Source: Podarcis raffonei (taxonomy: Eukaryota > Chordata > Lepidosauria > Squamata > Lacertidae). From it: a DNA stretch of 64,000 bases. Positions 39,401-40,914 of this stretch are shown here, in pieces (position 1 is the stretch's first letter; every line of letters begins with the position of its first letter). A program made the translations under genes and the position numbers. Location: positions 8,825,459-8,889,458 of the forward strand of contig NC_070619.1 of assembly GCF_027172205.1 (NCBI RefSeq), read 5' to 3'. Below the pieces are notes generated by a model. That model saw only the letters and a program-made list of their open reading frames with translations. It made no database searches and was not told where the DNA came from.

Positions 39401-40461
39401 GGGCTCGCAAGGTTTGGTGCCTGTTGCAAAAAGTCCCCCCCCCAAATAACTGTCCCCAAAACTGTTGTCTCCAAAACGACCCCCCCTTGTGAAGGAAGCA
39501 GGGGCCCAAGGGCCACTCACCCGGACGATGTAGGGTGTTCGGCTTCCGGAAAAAGTTTGCGAACCAGAACGCTCGCTTCCGGGTTTGCGGCATTCGGGAG
39601 CCAAAACATCCGAGTCACAAGACGTTTGAGAAGCAAGGTACGGCTGTATTCGGGGAAATGATCGAGACCCAGCGAGCGCCGTGACGTTCAAACCCTGATC
39701 TCTGACACTCTAACCACTGCATGGCACTGCCTCTTTTTAACCACGAGGAGGCCAGATTGCAGGTTATCCTGTTGCCATTTGGGGGCAAAGCGGACTAACT
39801 CTTCACGGCCCCAGGGAGGGCTGCCACCTGGATTCACCTCTGCTCCCCTCCCAAAATGACACAGCCCAACCTGCAAAAAGTCCCCCCAAAAAACTGCCCC
39901 CAGACGTGGTCCCCCAAAACGACCCCCCCTTGCGAAGGAAGCAGGGGGCCGATGGCCACTCACCCGAACGATATAGGAGACCCCCGGGCCCAGGATTCTC
40001 TCGTCCGGGTGAAGCCAGCCTTGGACCGGTTTGCTGATAAAGCTCCCTTTGCGACTCCATTCCTCCCCGGCCGGCCGACCCCCCTCAGCCCGTGGGGCCT
40101 TCCTCCCGCTGCCGGCGGGGCCCCCCCTCAGCCGGCTCATCACCTGCAGGCTGCAGGGCGTGGCGCAGACGGGCTCGCAGGCGCTGAGGACGGCGGCCAG
40201 GCCCGACGAGGGGGGCTGCGGAGTGCCCCGGACTTCTCTCCCCGTGGCCGAAATCTCCTTGCTGCTGCCGCCGGAGGGGCTCCGGCTAAGAAACCCCGAA
40301 GGGCTGGAAAATTTCCACTGGGGCATTTTGGGGATTAGCATGCAGAAGGTGGTGACGGCCTCTTGCTCCTCGCCCAGCGGCGGGGGGCAGGGGGGGTCCG
40401 CCGAGGGGGCGGCCGAGGGGGGCGGCAGCGGCCCGGTGGCCGAGGCGACCTTGCCGCTCAT
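7162..40461 (-). CDS. SHC2: SHC2: SHC adaptor protein 2 (Sck/ShcB), 11 coding exons
   Basis: The spliced product is 589 residues, close to human SHC2 as I recall it (582). Coding exons in order: 39964-40461, 34056-34126, 30857-30917, 29803-29922, 25939-25992, 16358-16409, 13667-13793, 12819-12999, 11176-11335, 8375-8691, 7162-7290. All introns are GT-AG and every phase joins cleanly. Seen: an N-terminal tail with MPQWKF; a PTB domain (about 138-327; [35 protein letters not shown]); a CH1 region with Tyr348/349 (YYNS) and Tyr411 (YVNT), the Grb2-type sites of the family; KDLFDMRPFEDAL near 436-448, an AP2-binding-like motif; and an SH2 domain (about 494-585) with FLVR Arg517. Known for the family: SHC proteins link activated receptor tyrosine kinases to Grb2/SOS-Ras signalling at the membrane. 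[18 protein letters not shown] and the CH1 text match SHC2 better than SHC1/3. The start at 40461 has G at -3; an upstream in-frame ATG at 40527 is an alternative. Confidence 0.96.
7650..7745 (+). repeat. Short tandem repeat, ~14-17 bp 'tgtgtatagatttt' units
   Basis: Five to six irregular copies of tgtgtatagatttt lie in the last SHC2 intron, head to tail. Confidence 0.8.
8000..8215 (+). repeat. LINE 3' tails with (ATT)n and (TA)n
   Basis: 'gtggctggggagactcagccagatgggtggggtataaataaatt' at about 8009-8053 is the L2-type 3' end with an (att)n tail. It is followed by a second LINE-like tail ('gtgaactgccctggca') interrupted by (ta)n at about 8143-8188. Both lie within the last SHC2 intron. Confidence 0.7.
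8375..8691 (-). CDS. SHC2: SHC2 coding exon 10 (first part of SH2)
   Basis: 317 nt. It opens with [11 protein letters not shown], has a Gly-rich variable stretch, then [20 protein letters not shown], and enters SH2 at [15 protein letters not shown] with [18 protein letters not shown]. The FLVR arginine (517) is present. The acceptor is TTTCCCCAG|GG and the donor GTG|GTAAGC. Confidence 0.97.
8968..9050 (+). repeat. Interspersed repeat fragment
   Basis: 'taggagcatagaaagtcgcc..actgagtcagacc' has the same theme as the repeat at 5515. Family unresolved. Confidence 0.35.
9060..9560 (+). mobile_element. LINE (RTE-like) ORF2 C-terminal fragment with zinc finger
   Basis: In the plus frames I read [20 protein letters not shown], then a '[16 protein letters not shown]' segment, and after a frame change a [21 protein letters not shown] zinc-finger-like end. 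This is the C-terminal layout of a LINE ORF2, probably RTE-like but distinct from Bov-B. At least one frameshift is present. A (gaa)n tract follows. Confidence 0.6.
9576..9826 (-). mobile_element. MIR/CORE-like tRNA SINE, full length
   Basis: On the minus strand it runs from a tRNA-like head ('gtggtgtagtggttaagagc') through the 'tgaccttgggcc' core to '..gcgggatatcaaatccaaac' and a (ttc)n tail. Confidence 0.8.
10023..10160. mobile_element. hAT-like MITE, 138 bp
   Basis: The ends, cagcggttctcaacctg and its complement, are near-perfect inverted repeats. The 8-bp duplications are gcttagat (10015-10022) and gcttggat (10161-10168), differing by one base. The centre carries 'ggactacaactcccat', a motif found again near 27070 and 27460. 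Confidence 0.88.
10290..10542. mobile_element. Tigger-like MITE
   Basis: CAGTCGTACCTCAGAAGTCG on the left is mirrored on the right by ..ggtacgactg. TA duplications are at 10288-10289 and 10543-10544. CpG-rich inside. Confidence 0.85.
10555..10936 (-). mobile_element. MIR/CORE-like SINE with expanded (GAA/GAGGAA)n tail
   Basis: The SINE occupies about 10698-10936, with the head at the right. Its tail has expanded into a purine-only tract at about 10570-10697, a long (gaa)n run preceded by aggaag units. The long Lys/Arg and Leu/Phe ORFs here are low-complexity artefacts. Confidence 0.8.
11176..11335 (-). CDS. SHC2: SHC2 coding exon 9 (CH1, YVNT site)
   Basis: 160 nt. It encodes [40 protein letters not shown] and [13 protein letters not shown], ending A|GTAAGA. 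YVNT (Tyr411) is the consensus Grb2 SH2-binding site. The acceptor is GGCCAG|AGC; an AG six bases upstream would shift the frame and is rejected. Confidence 0.94.
11397..12108 (+). mobile_element. L2 LINE fragment split by a Tigger-like MITE
   Basis: It encodes the L2 reverse-transcriptase C-terminal segment ([20 protein letters not shown], then [12 protein letters not shown], and after the insert [18 protein letters not shown]). It is broken by the MITE at 11610-11827. A second L2 piece starts at about 12298. Confidence 0.9.
11610..11827. mobile_element. Tigger-like MITE inside L2
   Basis: The termini CAGTGGTACCTCGGGTTAAG and ..ACCCGAGGTACCACTG are flanked by TA on both sides. Removing it restores the L2 codons for LDYCHALY, which proves insertion after the LINE. 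Confidence 0.92.
12298..12690 (+). mobile_element. L2 LINE 3' end with (ATT)n tail
   Basis: It overlaps in content with the end of the preceding L2, so it is a separate insertion or a duplication. It covers the terminal coding part ([16 protein letters not shown]..), the stop, and a 3' UTR ending in (att)n at about 12641-12681. Positions 12109-12297 between the two L2 pieces are unassigned. Confidence 0.88.
12819..12999 (-). CDS. SHC2: SHC2 coding exon 8 (CH1, YYNS site)
   Basis: 181 nt. It encodes [40 protein letters not shown] and a variable tail rich in Ser and His. The YYN motif is residues 348-350. The acceptor is CCGGACAG|G and the donor CAG|GTGACC. An acidic run precedes the tyrosines, as in human SHC2. 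Confidence 0.95.
13197..13528 (-). mobile_element. Sauria SINE
   Basis: Subfamily A. The segment carrying 'cattaggtccagtc' near the tail is deleted. The head is complete at the right end. Confidence 0.88.
13667..13793 (-). CDS. SHC2: SHC2 coding exon 7 (end of PTB)
   Basis: 127 nt. Starting after GGCAG, it encodes [40 protein letters not shown] and QD, ending AG|GTATGT. It contains the C-terminal PTB helix ([11 protein letters not shown]). HILECC (SHC2) rather than HILECP (SHC1) supports the SHC2 assignment. Confidence 0.96.
13940..14201. mobile_element. Palindromic DNA transposon (MITE)
   Basis: Ends ccgtatttttcgctctataa and the mirrored ..tatagaggaaaaaatacgg, followed by ta. The centre holds a hairpin built from 'cagaagccagaacag' and 'ctgttctggcttctg'. 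A sister copy in the opposite orientation is at 28486-28746. The superfamily was not determined. Confidence 0.75.
14225..14725 (-). repeat. AT-rich LINE-like 3' UTR with (TA)n
   Basis: Starts with a poly-T/A stretch typical of a minus-strand poly(A) LINE tail, perhaps L1, and ends with (at)n at about 14681-14722. No coding part is visible, so the L1 assignment is tentative. Confidence 0.4.
14726..15275. other. No gene seen
   Basis: Moderate-GC sequence with short ORFs (14740-14964, 15040-15291) lacking any domain. Near 15040-15265 it echoes text also seen at 19200-19310 ('ctgctgtccgtggtcctgaac'), so it may be an old repeat. Confidence 0.35.
15279..15363 (+). mobile_element. CR1 LINE 3' end
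   Basis: The last ~85 bp of CR1 ('gcagggggttggactcgatgg'), ending 'attctatgaatt'. Confidence 0.85.
15374..15633. mobile_element. Tigger-like MITE, diverged
   Basis: CAGTCATATCTTGGGTTACA at the left pairs loosely with ..GCAACCCGAGCGTCCACTG at the right, with TA on both sides. It is unusually rich in CpG. Its right part plus flank is tandemly duplicated to 15848. Confidence 0.75.
15494..15848. repeat. Tandem duplication (~177 bp x 2)
   Basis: Positions 15494-15670 and 15671-15848 align along their length, from 'ctaaat..gctttgcgcatgctcag' to 'ctactttctc.tctcact'. The unit carries half of the Tigger-like MITE plus about 38 bp of host flank. Divergence suggests an old event. Confidence 0.8.
15926..16172 (+). 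mobile_element. Solo LTR (fossil), family A
   Basis: Begins tgttatgt, ends aacttaaca, and is flanked by the 5-bp duplication gtacc (15921-15925 and 16173-16177). It has a TATA-like ctatataagc and an aataaa signal. It is a single LTR, with no internal region seen. The same family occurs at 60864-61486. Well-preserved ends suggest moderate age. Confidence 0.88.
16358..16409 (-). CDS. SHC2: SHC2 coding exon 6 (PTB)
   Basis: 52 nt. The acceptor is TTGGACAG|GAC and the product [17 protein letters not shown], ending CGA G|GTGAG (phase 1). It is too short to stand out as an ORF and was found by reading the gap between exons 5 and 7. [12 protein letters not shown] is invariant in the family. Confidence 0.95.
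16445..17205. mobile_element. Fold-back element carrying a Bov-B insertion
   Basis: The left arm (about 16445-16548) and right arm (about 16620-16662 plus 17132-17205) are inverted copies sharing 'ccctttggtttcagatagt' and 'cacatctggca'. The right arm is split by Bov-B at 16663-17131. Total length without the insert is ~290 bp. Confidence 0.7.
16663..17131 (+). mobile_element. Bov-B LINE, 5'-truncated
   Basis: Encodes the Bov-B C-terminal segment ([20 protein letters not shown]..). It ends 'actaaacaacaac' and has a 10-bp duplication, actatctgaa, at 16653-16662 and 17132-17141. It retains long open stretches. Confidence 0.92.
17300..17695 (+). mobile_element. Old L2-like LINE 3' end
   Basis: Contains 'acagggccttttctgtggcagcccc' (the AFSVAAP theme), a truncated coding end, and a 3' UTR 'gctgccttgaatccc..aggatataaata'. 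It is more diverged than the main L2 copies. Confidence 0.6.
17806..18112 (-). mobile_element. Sauria SINE with internal deletion
   Basis: Subfamily A. Part of the B-box region, between 'gaacaacga' and 'gtcctaggc', is missing. The duplication is atggatgatggg on the left and attgatgatggg on the right. Confidence 0.88.
18165..18405 (-). mobile_element. MIR/CORE-like SINE
   Basis: Minus-strand copy running from '..gcggggtatcaaatccaaac' (left) to the tRNA-like head truncated near 18405. A second, older MIR-like fragment lies at about 18520-18606. Confidence 0.75.
18610..18984 (-). mobile_element. Sauria SINE, subfamily B
   Basis: Differs from subfamily A by the tail 'ggacccctgtacggttaagtcc', the internal 'caacaggacaccgtgatgg' insertion, and 'caaggggctcagtggtttaga' near the head. 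Confidence 0.88.
19312..19482 (-). mobile_element. Sauria SINE, tail half only
   Basis: Ends abruptly after 'aaaggccgtttacc', losing the tRNA-like head. The next bases look like CR1 ends. Confidence 0.85.
19483..19610. repeat. CR1 tail remnants in both orientations
   Basis: 'ggtcccttccagctctaaag..ttctgtgatt' (plus, 19488-19520), then 'ataattgtagaattggaagagacc' (minus, about 19571-19610). Both are CR1 3'-end remnants. Confidence 0.6.
19661..20013 (-). mobile_element. Sauria SINE
   Basis: Full-length subfamily-A-like copy with 'ccagagtggtacc' in the middle. It shares sub-variants with the copy at 17806 ('ccccttctggcgaactagagc'). Confidence 0.88.
20014..20354. other. No gene seen
   Basis: GC-moderate. 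ORFs on both strands (20055-20240 plus, 20143-20352 minus) have no recognisable domain. Confidence 0.35.
20355..20850 (-). mobile_element. L2-like LINE 3' end, second lineage
   Basis: The minus-strand ORF 20574-20846 reads [20 protein letters not shown], then [20 protein letters not shown] and [14 protein letters not shown]. This is the terminal coding part of an L2-clade LINE distinct from the main L2. The 3' UTR has 'ataccccgccctccccagcc' and an (att)n tail. A sister copy is at 22455-22990. Confidence 0.8.
20851..21455. other. No gene seen; AT-rich
   Basis: AT-rich, low-complexity-leaning sequence with one short plus ORF (20981-21190) lacking features. Confidence 0.4.
21459..21570 (+). mobile_element. 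Sauria SINE tail, 5'-truncated
   Basis: Only the last ~112 bp ('gacccggaagctgtacacc' to 'tttacctttacc'). Truncation of the 5' end fits LINE-driven target-primed insertion. Confidence 0.85.
21695..22095 (-). mobile_element. MIR-like SINE interrupted by a hAT MITE
   Basis: An older MIR-like copy reads 'aacaaccctgtgaggtaggtt..tcctagtccgttgctctaacc' and resumes after the insert with 'ctctaaccgctccaccacactgcc'. Confidence 0.7.
21811..22063. mobile_element. hAT-like MITE, 253 bp
   Basis: Right end 'agtttgctgacccctg', left end 'catgggtaggcaaactg'. The 8-bp duplication ctctaacc is at 21803-21810 and 22064-22071. A sister copy with its own duplication is at 36678-36925. Confidence 0.92.
22096..22454. 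other. No gene seen
   Basis: Overlapping ORFs on both strands with no domain. No clear repeat. Confidence 0.35.
22455..22990 (-). mobile_element. L2-like LINE 3' end, second lineage
   Basis: Same family as 20355-20850, starting with an (ata)n tail at about 22468-22515 and 'tatcccgccctccccagccg'. It is slightly longer at its 5' end ('ggccgtatagggctttaaagg'). Confidence 0.8.
23065..23690 (+). mobile_element. L2 LINE 3' end split by a Tigger-like MITE
   Basis: Terminal L2 coding sequence ([19 protein letters not shown]) from 23070, interrupted in its 3' UTR at 23344-23574 and finishing with (att)n, then (act)n, by about 23710. Confidence 0.88.
23344..23574. mobile_element. Tigger-like MITE inside L2
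   Basis: CAGTGGTACCTCGGGTTACA at the left, ..ACCCGAGGTACCATTG at the right, TA on both sides. Same subfamily as 11610 and 42297. Confidence 0.9.
23796..24155 (+). mobile_element. Sauria SINE, subfamily B
   Basis: The 12-bp duplication actctgaggaag is at 23784-23795 and 24156-24167. Head 'gtggtctaaaccactgag', tail 'ttaaccgtccaggggtcc'. Confidence 0.92.
24322..24462 (+). CDS. Candidate orphan first coding exon, unknown product
   Basis: A 47-codon open segment starts at an ATG in good context (A at -3, G at +4) just after a GC-rich stretch containing 'ctgggaaaacaaaatggcggc'. It ends exactly at CAG|GTAATG, a plausible splice donor. The product begins [20 protein letters not shown], continues with an acidic part [10 protein letters not shown] and ends NIHMNEQ. 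I do not recognise the family. It lies antisense inside the SHC2 intron between coding exons 5 and 6, and no downstream partner exon was identified. It could be the first exon of an independent plus-strand gene, a transposon-derived exon, or chance. The 'atggcggccaacac' start is echoed at about 26319. Confidence 0.3.
24578..25050 (+). mobile_element. LTR-like fossil with tandem U3 repeats, family B
   Basis: Starts tgttatgtactgag, like the family-A LTRs, then carries ~40-bp tandem units. It has a TATA-like tgtatataaagc near 24937-24948 and a gaataaag signal near 24990. The right boundary against the following L2 is not resolved and no target duplication was found. Only LTR sequence is seen. 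Confidence 0.65.
24595..24830 (+). repeat. ~40-bp tandem repeat x ~6 in LTR U3
   Basis: Units of 'aataggatccataatgcagc' plus 'agtctgattggtcctagaac', differing by a few bases. Each carries an inverted CCAAT (attgg, or a near variant), so the array could have acted as an NF-Y-type enhancer. Confidence 0.9.
25063..25775 (+). mobile_element. L2 LINE, 5'-truncated, open
   Basis: A 203-residue open frame (25057-25668) runs from [20 protein letters not shown] to [16 protein letters not shown]. This covers the reverse-transcriptase C-terminal region and the end of ORF2 ([20 protein letters not shown]). The 3' UTR has 'agccgcccagagtggctggg' and a short (att)n-like tail. The intact frame suggests a young copy. 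Confidence 0.93.
25939..25992 (-). CDS. SHC2: SHC2 coding exon 5 (PTB)
   Basis: 54 nt, phase 0. It encodes [18 protein letters not shown]. The acceptor is TCCATCGCAG and the donor [18 protein letters not shown] is part of the PTB core conserved across SHC1-4. Confidence 0.95.
26000..26392. other. No gene seen; intronic sequence near SHC2 exon 5
   Basis: Contains a (ga)n-like tract near 26128-26150. ORFs read across into the LTR at 26393 and are not credible. Confidence 0.35.
26393..26897. mobile_element. Solo LTR (fossil), 505 bp, Gypsy-like
   Basis: The ends tgtcagggaac and gttccctgaca are inverted repeats with TG..CA termini. The 5-bp duplication cattt is at 26388-26392 and 26898-26902. 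It is GC-rich and only the LTR is present. The family was judged from termini alone; an endogenous retrovirus LTR is also possible. The two long plus-strand ORFs across it are spurious. Confidence 0.82.
27103..27306. mobile_element. Tigger-like MITE, one end lost
   Basis: The right end ..agaggtaccactg is followed by ta. The interior matches 23344-23574. The left terminus is missing, replaced by sequence with the 'actacaactaccata' hAT motif. Confidence 0.8.
27307..27636. other. No gene seen; hAT-like remnant
   Basis: 'ctcagactacaactcccatcag' at about 27455-27477 is a remnant of the MITE family at 10023. The rest was not recognised. Confidence 0.4.
27637..28478 (+). mobile_element. L2 LINE, 5'-truncated
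   Basis: Starts at 'gaatcctgacaagacagaag' ([13 protein letters not shown]) and runs to the 3' UTR with a long (att)n tail at about 28430-28476. Several frameshifts. Confidence 0.9.
28486..28746. mobile_element. Palindromic DNA transposon (MITE)
   Basis: Inverted sister of 13940-14201, ending '..tatagagcgaaaaatacgg'. Its core hairpin pairs 'cagaagccagaacagcaaga' (about 28586-28606) with the complementary 'cttgctgttctggcttctg' (about 28635-28654). Confidence 0.78.
28965..29400 (+). mobile_element. LTR-like fossil stretch (tentative)
   Basis: A U3/R-like arrangement with 'gggaataaaagttagag', then a G/A-rich stretch, an aataaa at about 29276, and a 'gtggtagcagcgg' phrase near 29343 that recalls a primer-binding-site edge. 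Boundaries and family were not resolved. No coding part. Confidence 0.35.
29401..29800. other. No gene seen; SHC2 intron next to exon 4
   Basis: Old, unclassifiable sequence with direct echoes of 'cagtgacatcac' at about 29569 and 29670. No exon recognised. Confidence 0.35.
29803..29922 (-). CDS. SHC2: SHC2 coding exon 4 (PTB)
   Basis: 120 nt, phase 0 at both ends. It encodes [19 protein letters not shown] followed by [20 protein letters not shown] and Q. The acceptor is TCCTCCCAG and the donor CAG|GTAAGC. The GKSNLRFAG segment is diagnostic of SHC PTB domains. Confidence 0.96.
30003..30690 (+). mobile_element. L2 LINE, 5'-truncated
   Basis: Open from [20 protein letters not shown] to the segment [11 protein letters not shown], then '[14 protein letters not shown]' in another frame. 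The 3' UTR ends near (att)n at about 30668. One or two frame breaks. Confidence 0.9.
30700..30795 (-). mobile_element. tRNA-like SINE fragment
   Basis: 'actgagcctgggtccttctacatgc..agcatatgttctgccactgagctgtggtcc' is a tRNA-like head read on the minus strand, directly next to SHC2 exon 3. Confidence 0.45.
30857..30917 (-). CDS. SHC2: SHC2 coding exon 3 (PTB)
   Basis: 61 nt. The acceptor is TTTTCCAG|G. The first base completes a Lys codon, then [20 protein letters not shown] follows. The donor is AAG|GTGTGT. It fills the gap between exons 2 and 4 and matches human EAINRLHEAVPGVRGSWKKK closely. Confidence 0.94.
31204..31606 (-). mobile_element. Bov-B LINE, 5'-truncated
   Basis: The 10-bp duplication gctgttaatt is at 31194-31203 and 31607-31616. 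The ORF reads the same C-terminal Bov-B region as 244-710. Confidence 0.92.
31638..32309 (+). mobile_element. Bov-B LINE with internal deletion and nested SINE
   Basis: The 11-bp duplication aaatgaaggca is at 31627-31637 and 32310-32320. Part of ORF2 between RRRMDAFDL and [12 protein letters not shown] is deleted, and the SINE at 31839-32191 splits it. It lies only ~20 bp from the opposite-strand copy. Confidence 0.92.
31839..32191 (-). mobile_element. Sauria SINE nested in Bov-B
   Basis: The 11-bp duplication tgttctcgaag is at 31828-31838 and 32192-32202. Subfamily A with a small deletion before the B box. Confidence 0.93.
32321..32766. other. No gene seen; SHC2 intron
   Basis: Overlapping ORFs on both strands (32258-32906) have no recognisable domain and run through a MITE. 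No repeat family identified. Confidence 0.4.
32775..32864. mobile_element. hAT-like MITE, 90 bp
   Basis: Ends catagctgtcaacgtttccc and ..gggaaaagttgacagctatg. The perfect 8-bp duplication gcaaagac is at 32767-32774 and 32865-32872. Nearly the whole element folds into a hairpin. Confidence 0.93.
32965..33320 (-). mobile_element. Sauria SINE, subfamily B
   Basis: Tail 'ggacccctgacagttaagtcc'. The head ends early at 'cagggccac', losing the last ~8 bp of the consensus. Confidence 0.85.
33434..33470 (+). repeat. (ATT)n microsatellite
   Basis: About 12 att units. The Ile/Leu- and Asn-rich ORFs around it are artefacts of the repeat. Confidence 0.9.
33496..33973 (+). mobile_element. Bov-B LINE, 5'-truncated, open
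   Basis: The 12-bp duplication atataccgccct is at 33484-33495 and 33974-33985. The frame at 33509-33970 is open to the natural ORF2 end (LND then stop), 153 residues without a break, so it is a relatively young copy. Confidence 0.94.
34056..34126 (-). CDS. SHC2: SHC2 coding exon 2 (PTB)
   Basis: 71 nt. The acceptor is CTTTTTCAG|TAC and the product is [20 protein letters not shown] then QVT, ending in AA|GTAAGT (phase 2). This is a highly conserved PTB strand-helix segment of SHC proteins. Confidence 0.95.
34254..34600 (+). mobile_element. L2 LINE 3' end
   Basis: Terminal 80 codons of L2 ORF2 ([20 protein letters not shown]..) and its 3' UTR. It starts about 130 bp upstream of SHC2 coding exon 2, on the opposite strand. 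Confidence 0.9.
34609..34850 (+). repeat. Interspersed LINE-like repeat
   Basis: 'ctggtctcacagtggccgacc', 'ggattcgaatcc' and 'tccacaggttaaccgcgcac..gtgaagaagggcttcc' form a theme seen again in part at 51925-52050. Family unresolved (CR1/L3-like is possible). Confidence 0.45.
35056..35411 (-). mobile_element. Sauria SINE
   Basis: Subfamily A. The 12-bp duplication tttgggatgcta is at 35044-35055 and 35412-35423. Confidence 0.93.
35424..36394. other. No gene seen; SHC2 intron 1
   Basis: Includes a (tc)n tract near 35480-35500 and a LINE-tail-like 'ttttattgcacatagccaaagg' at about 35899. No exon or firm repeat call. Confidence 0.4.
36395..37005 (-). mobile_element. CR1 LINE, older copy split by a hAT MITE
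   Basis: The CR1 3' region ('aaagaatcattgaattgttgagttg' onward) runs to about 36669, is interrupted by the MITE, and resumes with 'tatttgaagacggctctcgc..' to about 37005. More diverged than the copy at 4257. Confidence 0.8.
36678..36925. mobile_element. hAT-like MITE inside CR1
   Basis: The 8-bp duplication gaatagcc is at 36670-36677 and 36926-36933. Sister of 21811-22063. Confidence 0.93.
37039..37386 (-). mobile_element. Sauria SINE
   Basis: Subfamily A. The 12-bp duplication cctccatcctta is at 37027-37038 and 37387-37398. Confidence 0.93.
37400..37944. other. No gene seen; SHC2 intron 1
   Basis: Contains a (cct)n-rich pyrimidine stretch near 37703-37735. No coding sequence recognised. 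Confidence 0.4.
37945..38311. mobile_element. Tigger-like MITE with internal tandem units
   Basis: Ends CAGTGGTGCCTCGCAAGACG and mirrored ..gcgaggcaccactg, TA on both sides. The centre (about 38105-38235) repeats 'agccgctaagccgttaat'-type units about six to seven times. Confidence 0.88.
38450..38560 (-). mobile_element. MIR-like SINE fragment
   Basis: 'caacaaccctgtgaggtaggtc' to 'ggggattcgaactcgcg' to a tRNA-like head. Minus strand. Confidence 0.55.
38561..39238. other. No gene seen; SHC2 intron 1
   Basis: ORFs 38982-39239 (plus) and 38958-39245 (minus) overlap and show no domain. No known repeat recognised. Confidence 0.35.
39239..39297 (-). mobile_element. CR1 LINE tail remnant
   Basis: 'agaatcatagagttgtagag..gacggtcatctagtccagcccc' is the CR1 3' end. 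Confidence 0.75.
39424..39535 (-). other. Duplicated SHC2 exon-1/intron-1 junction (pseudo-donor)
   Basis: Aligns with 39872-39979, the last ~16 bp of SHC2 exon 1 plus the start of intron 1. Shared phrases are 'tgcaaaaagtccccc', 'ccaaaacgaccccccctt', 'gaaggaagcaggg' and 'ggccactcaccc'. The copied donor reads CGG|GTGAGT, with the cut after 39521. It is not preceded by exon sequence, so it is inferred to be inactive. Confidence 0.82.
39536..39779. repeat. Duplicated block, copy 1
   Basis: About 244 bp near-identical to 42706-42949. It contains the right part of a Tigger-like MITE, a MIR-like remnant ('cactctaaccactgc') and unique flank ending 'ggttatcctgttgccat'. Confidence 0.88.
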
Positions 40462-40660
40462 GGCTGGTTTCTCCGACGGAGTCAGGGCGTCGTTCCAAAA
40501 ACGGTCATACTTTGGCACTGCTAGCATCCCCGGCTCGTCTGGCTAAGTGGTTTTAGAGTGCTCCGGTTGCTCTGTGCAGCGCGGCCGGCCAAACGCCGCC
40601 CCTGCCGCATGCCGCCCCCCCCCCCCCCGCCAACACAGGCCTCCGGCAGACATCCTTCTC
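39960..40660 (-). promoter_or_regulatory. CpG-rich 5' region of SHC2
   Basis: Dense CpG and G+C over exon 1 and its upstream side, with a run of about 15 C's at about 40615-40629 (G-rich on the sense strand). This fits a CpG-island promoter. No TATA box was recognised, and the transcription start cannot be placed. Confidence 0.5.
39964..40461 (-). CDS. SHC2: SHC2 coding exon 1 (N-terminal region, start of PTB)
   Basis: Encodes residues 1-166, from [10 protein letters not shown] to GVSYIVR. It includes a Pro-rich opening, [15 protein letters not shown], and the PTB start [20 protein letters not shown]. The donor is CGG|GTGAGT at 39963. The reading frame stays open past the donor, but that part is intron. 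The region is GC-rich and low in complexity near residues 11-36. A divergent copy of its last ~16 bp plus the donor lies at 39424-39535. Confidence 0.93.
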
Positions 40661-40914
40661 TTACCCAACCCTTGGGAAGATCAGAGAACACACCATGACG
40701 TAATTCTCCCTGGCTACCATTTTTTTATTTCTTTGCACACACAAGCGCTGTGCAGAATTGGAGGACTGCTGCTGCTGCTCTCTCCAGCTGCCCAGACAAA
40801 TTGGCAGAAAAATAAACTCGCCGTTCCTGCTGCCGTTCCCCATCCCCAAGAAAAGAAGGGGTCGTTCCCCATCTTTTTAGAATTTTAGATTTTAGAATGT
40901 TGTATTATTTTATT

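Noticed and set aside
39688-39963. Continuation of the SHC2 exon-1 ORF past GTGAGT
   Set aside because: Exon 2 joins in phase at the donor and the family protein continues there; the extension is intron.
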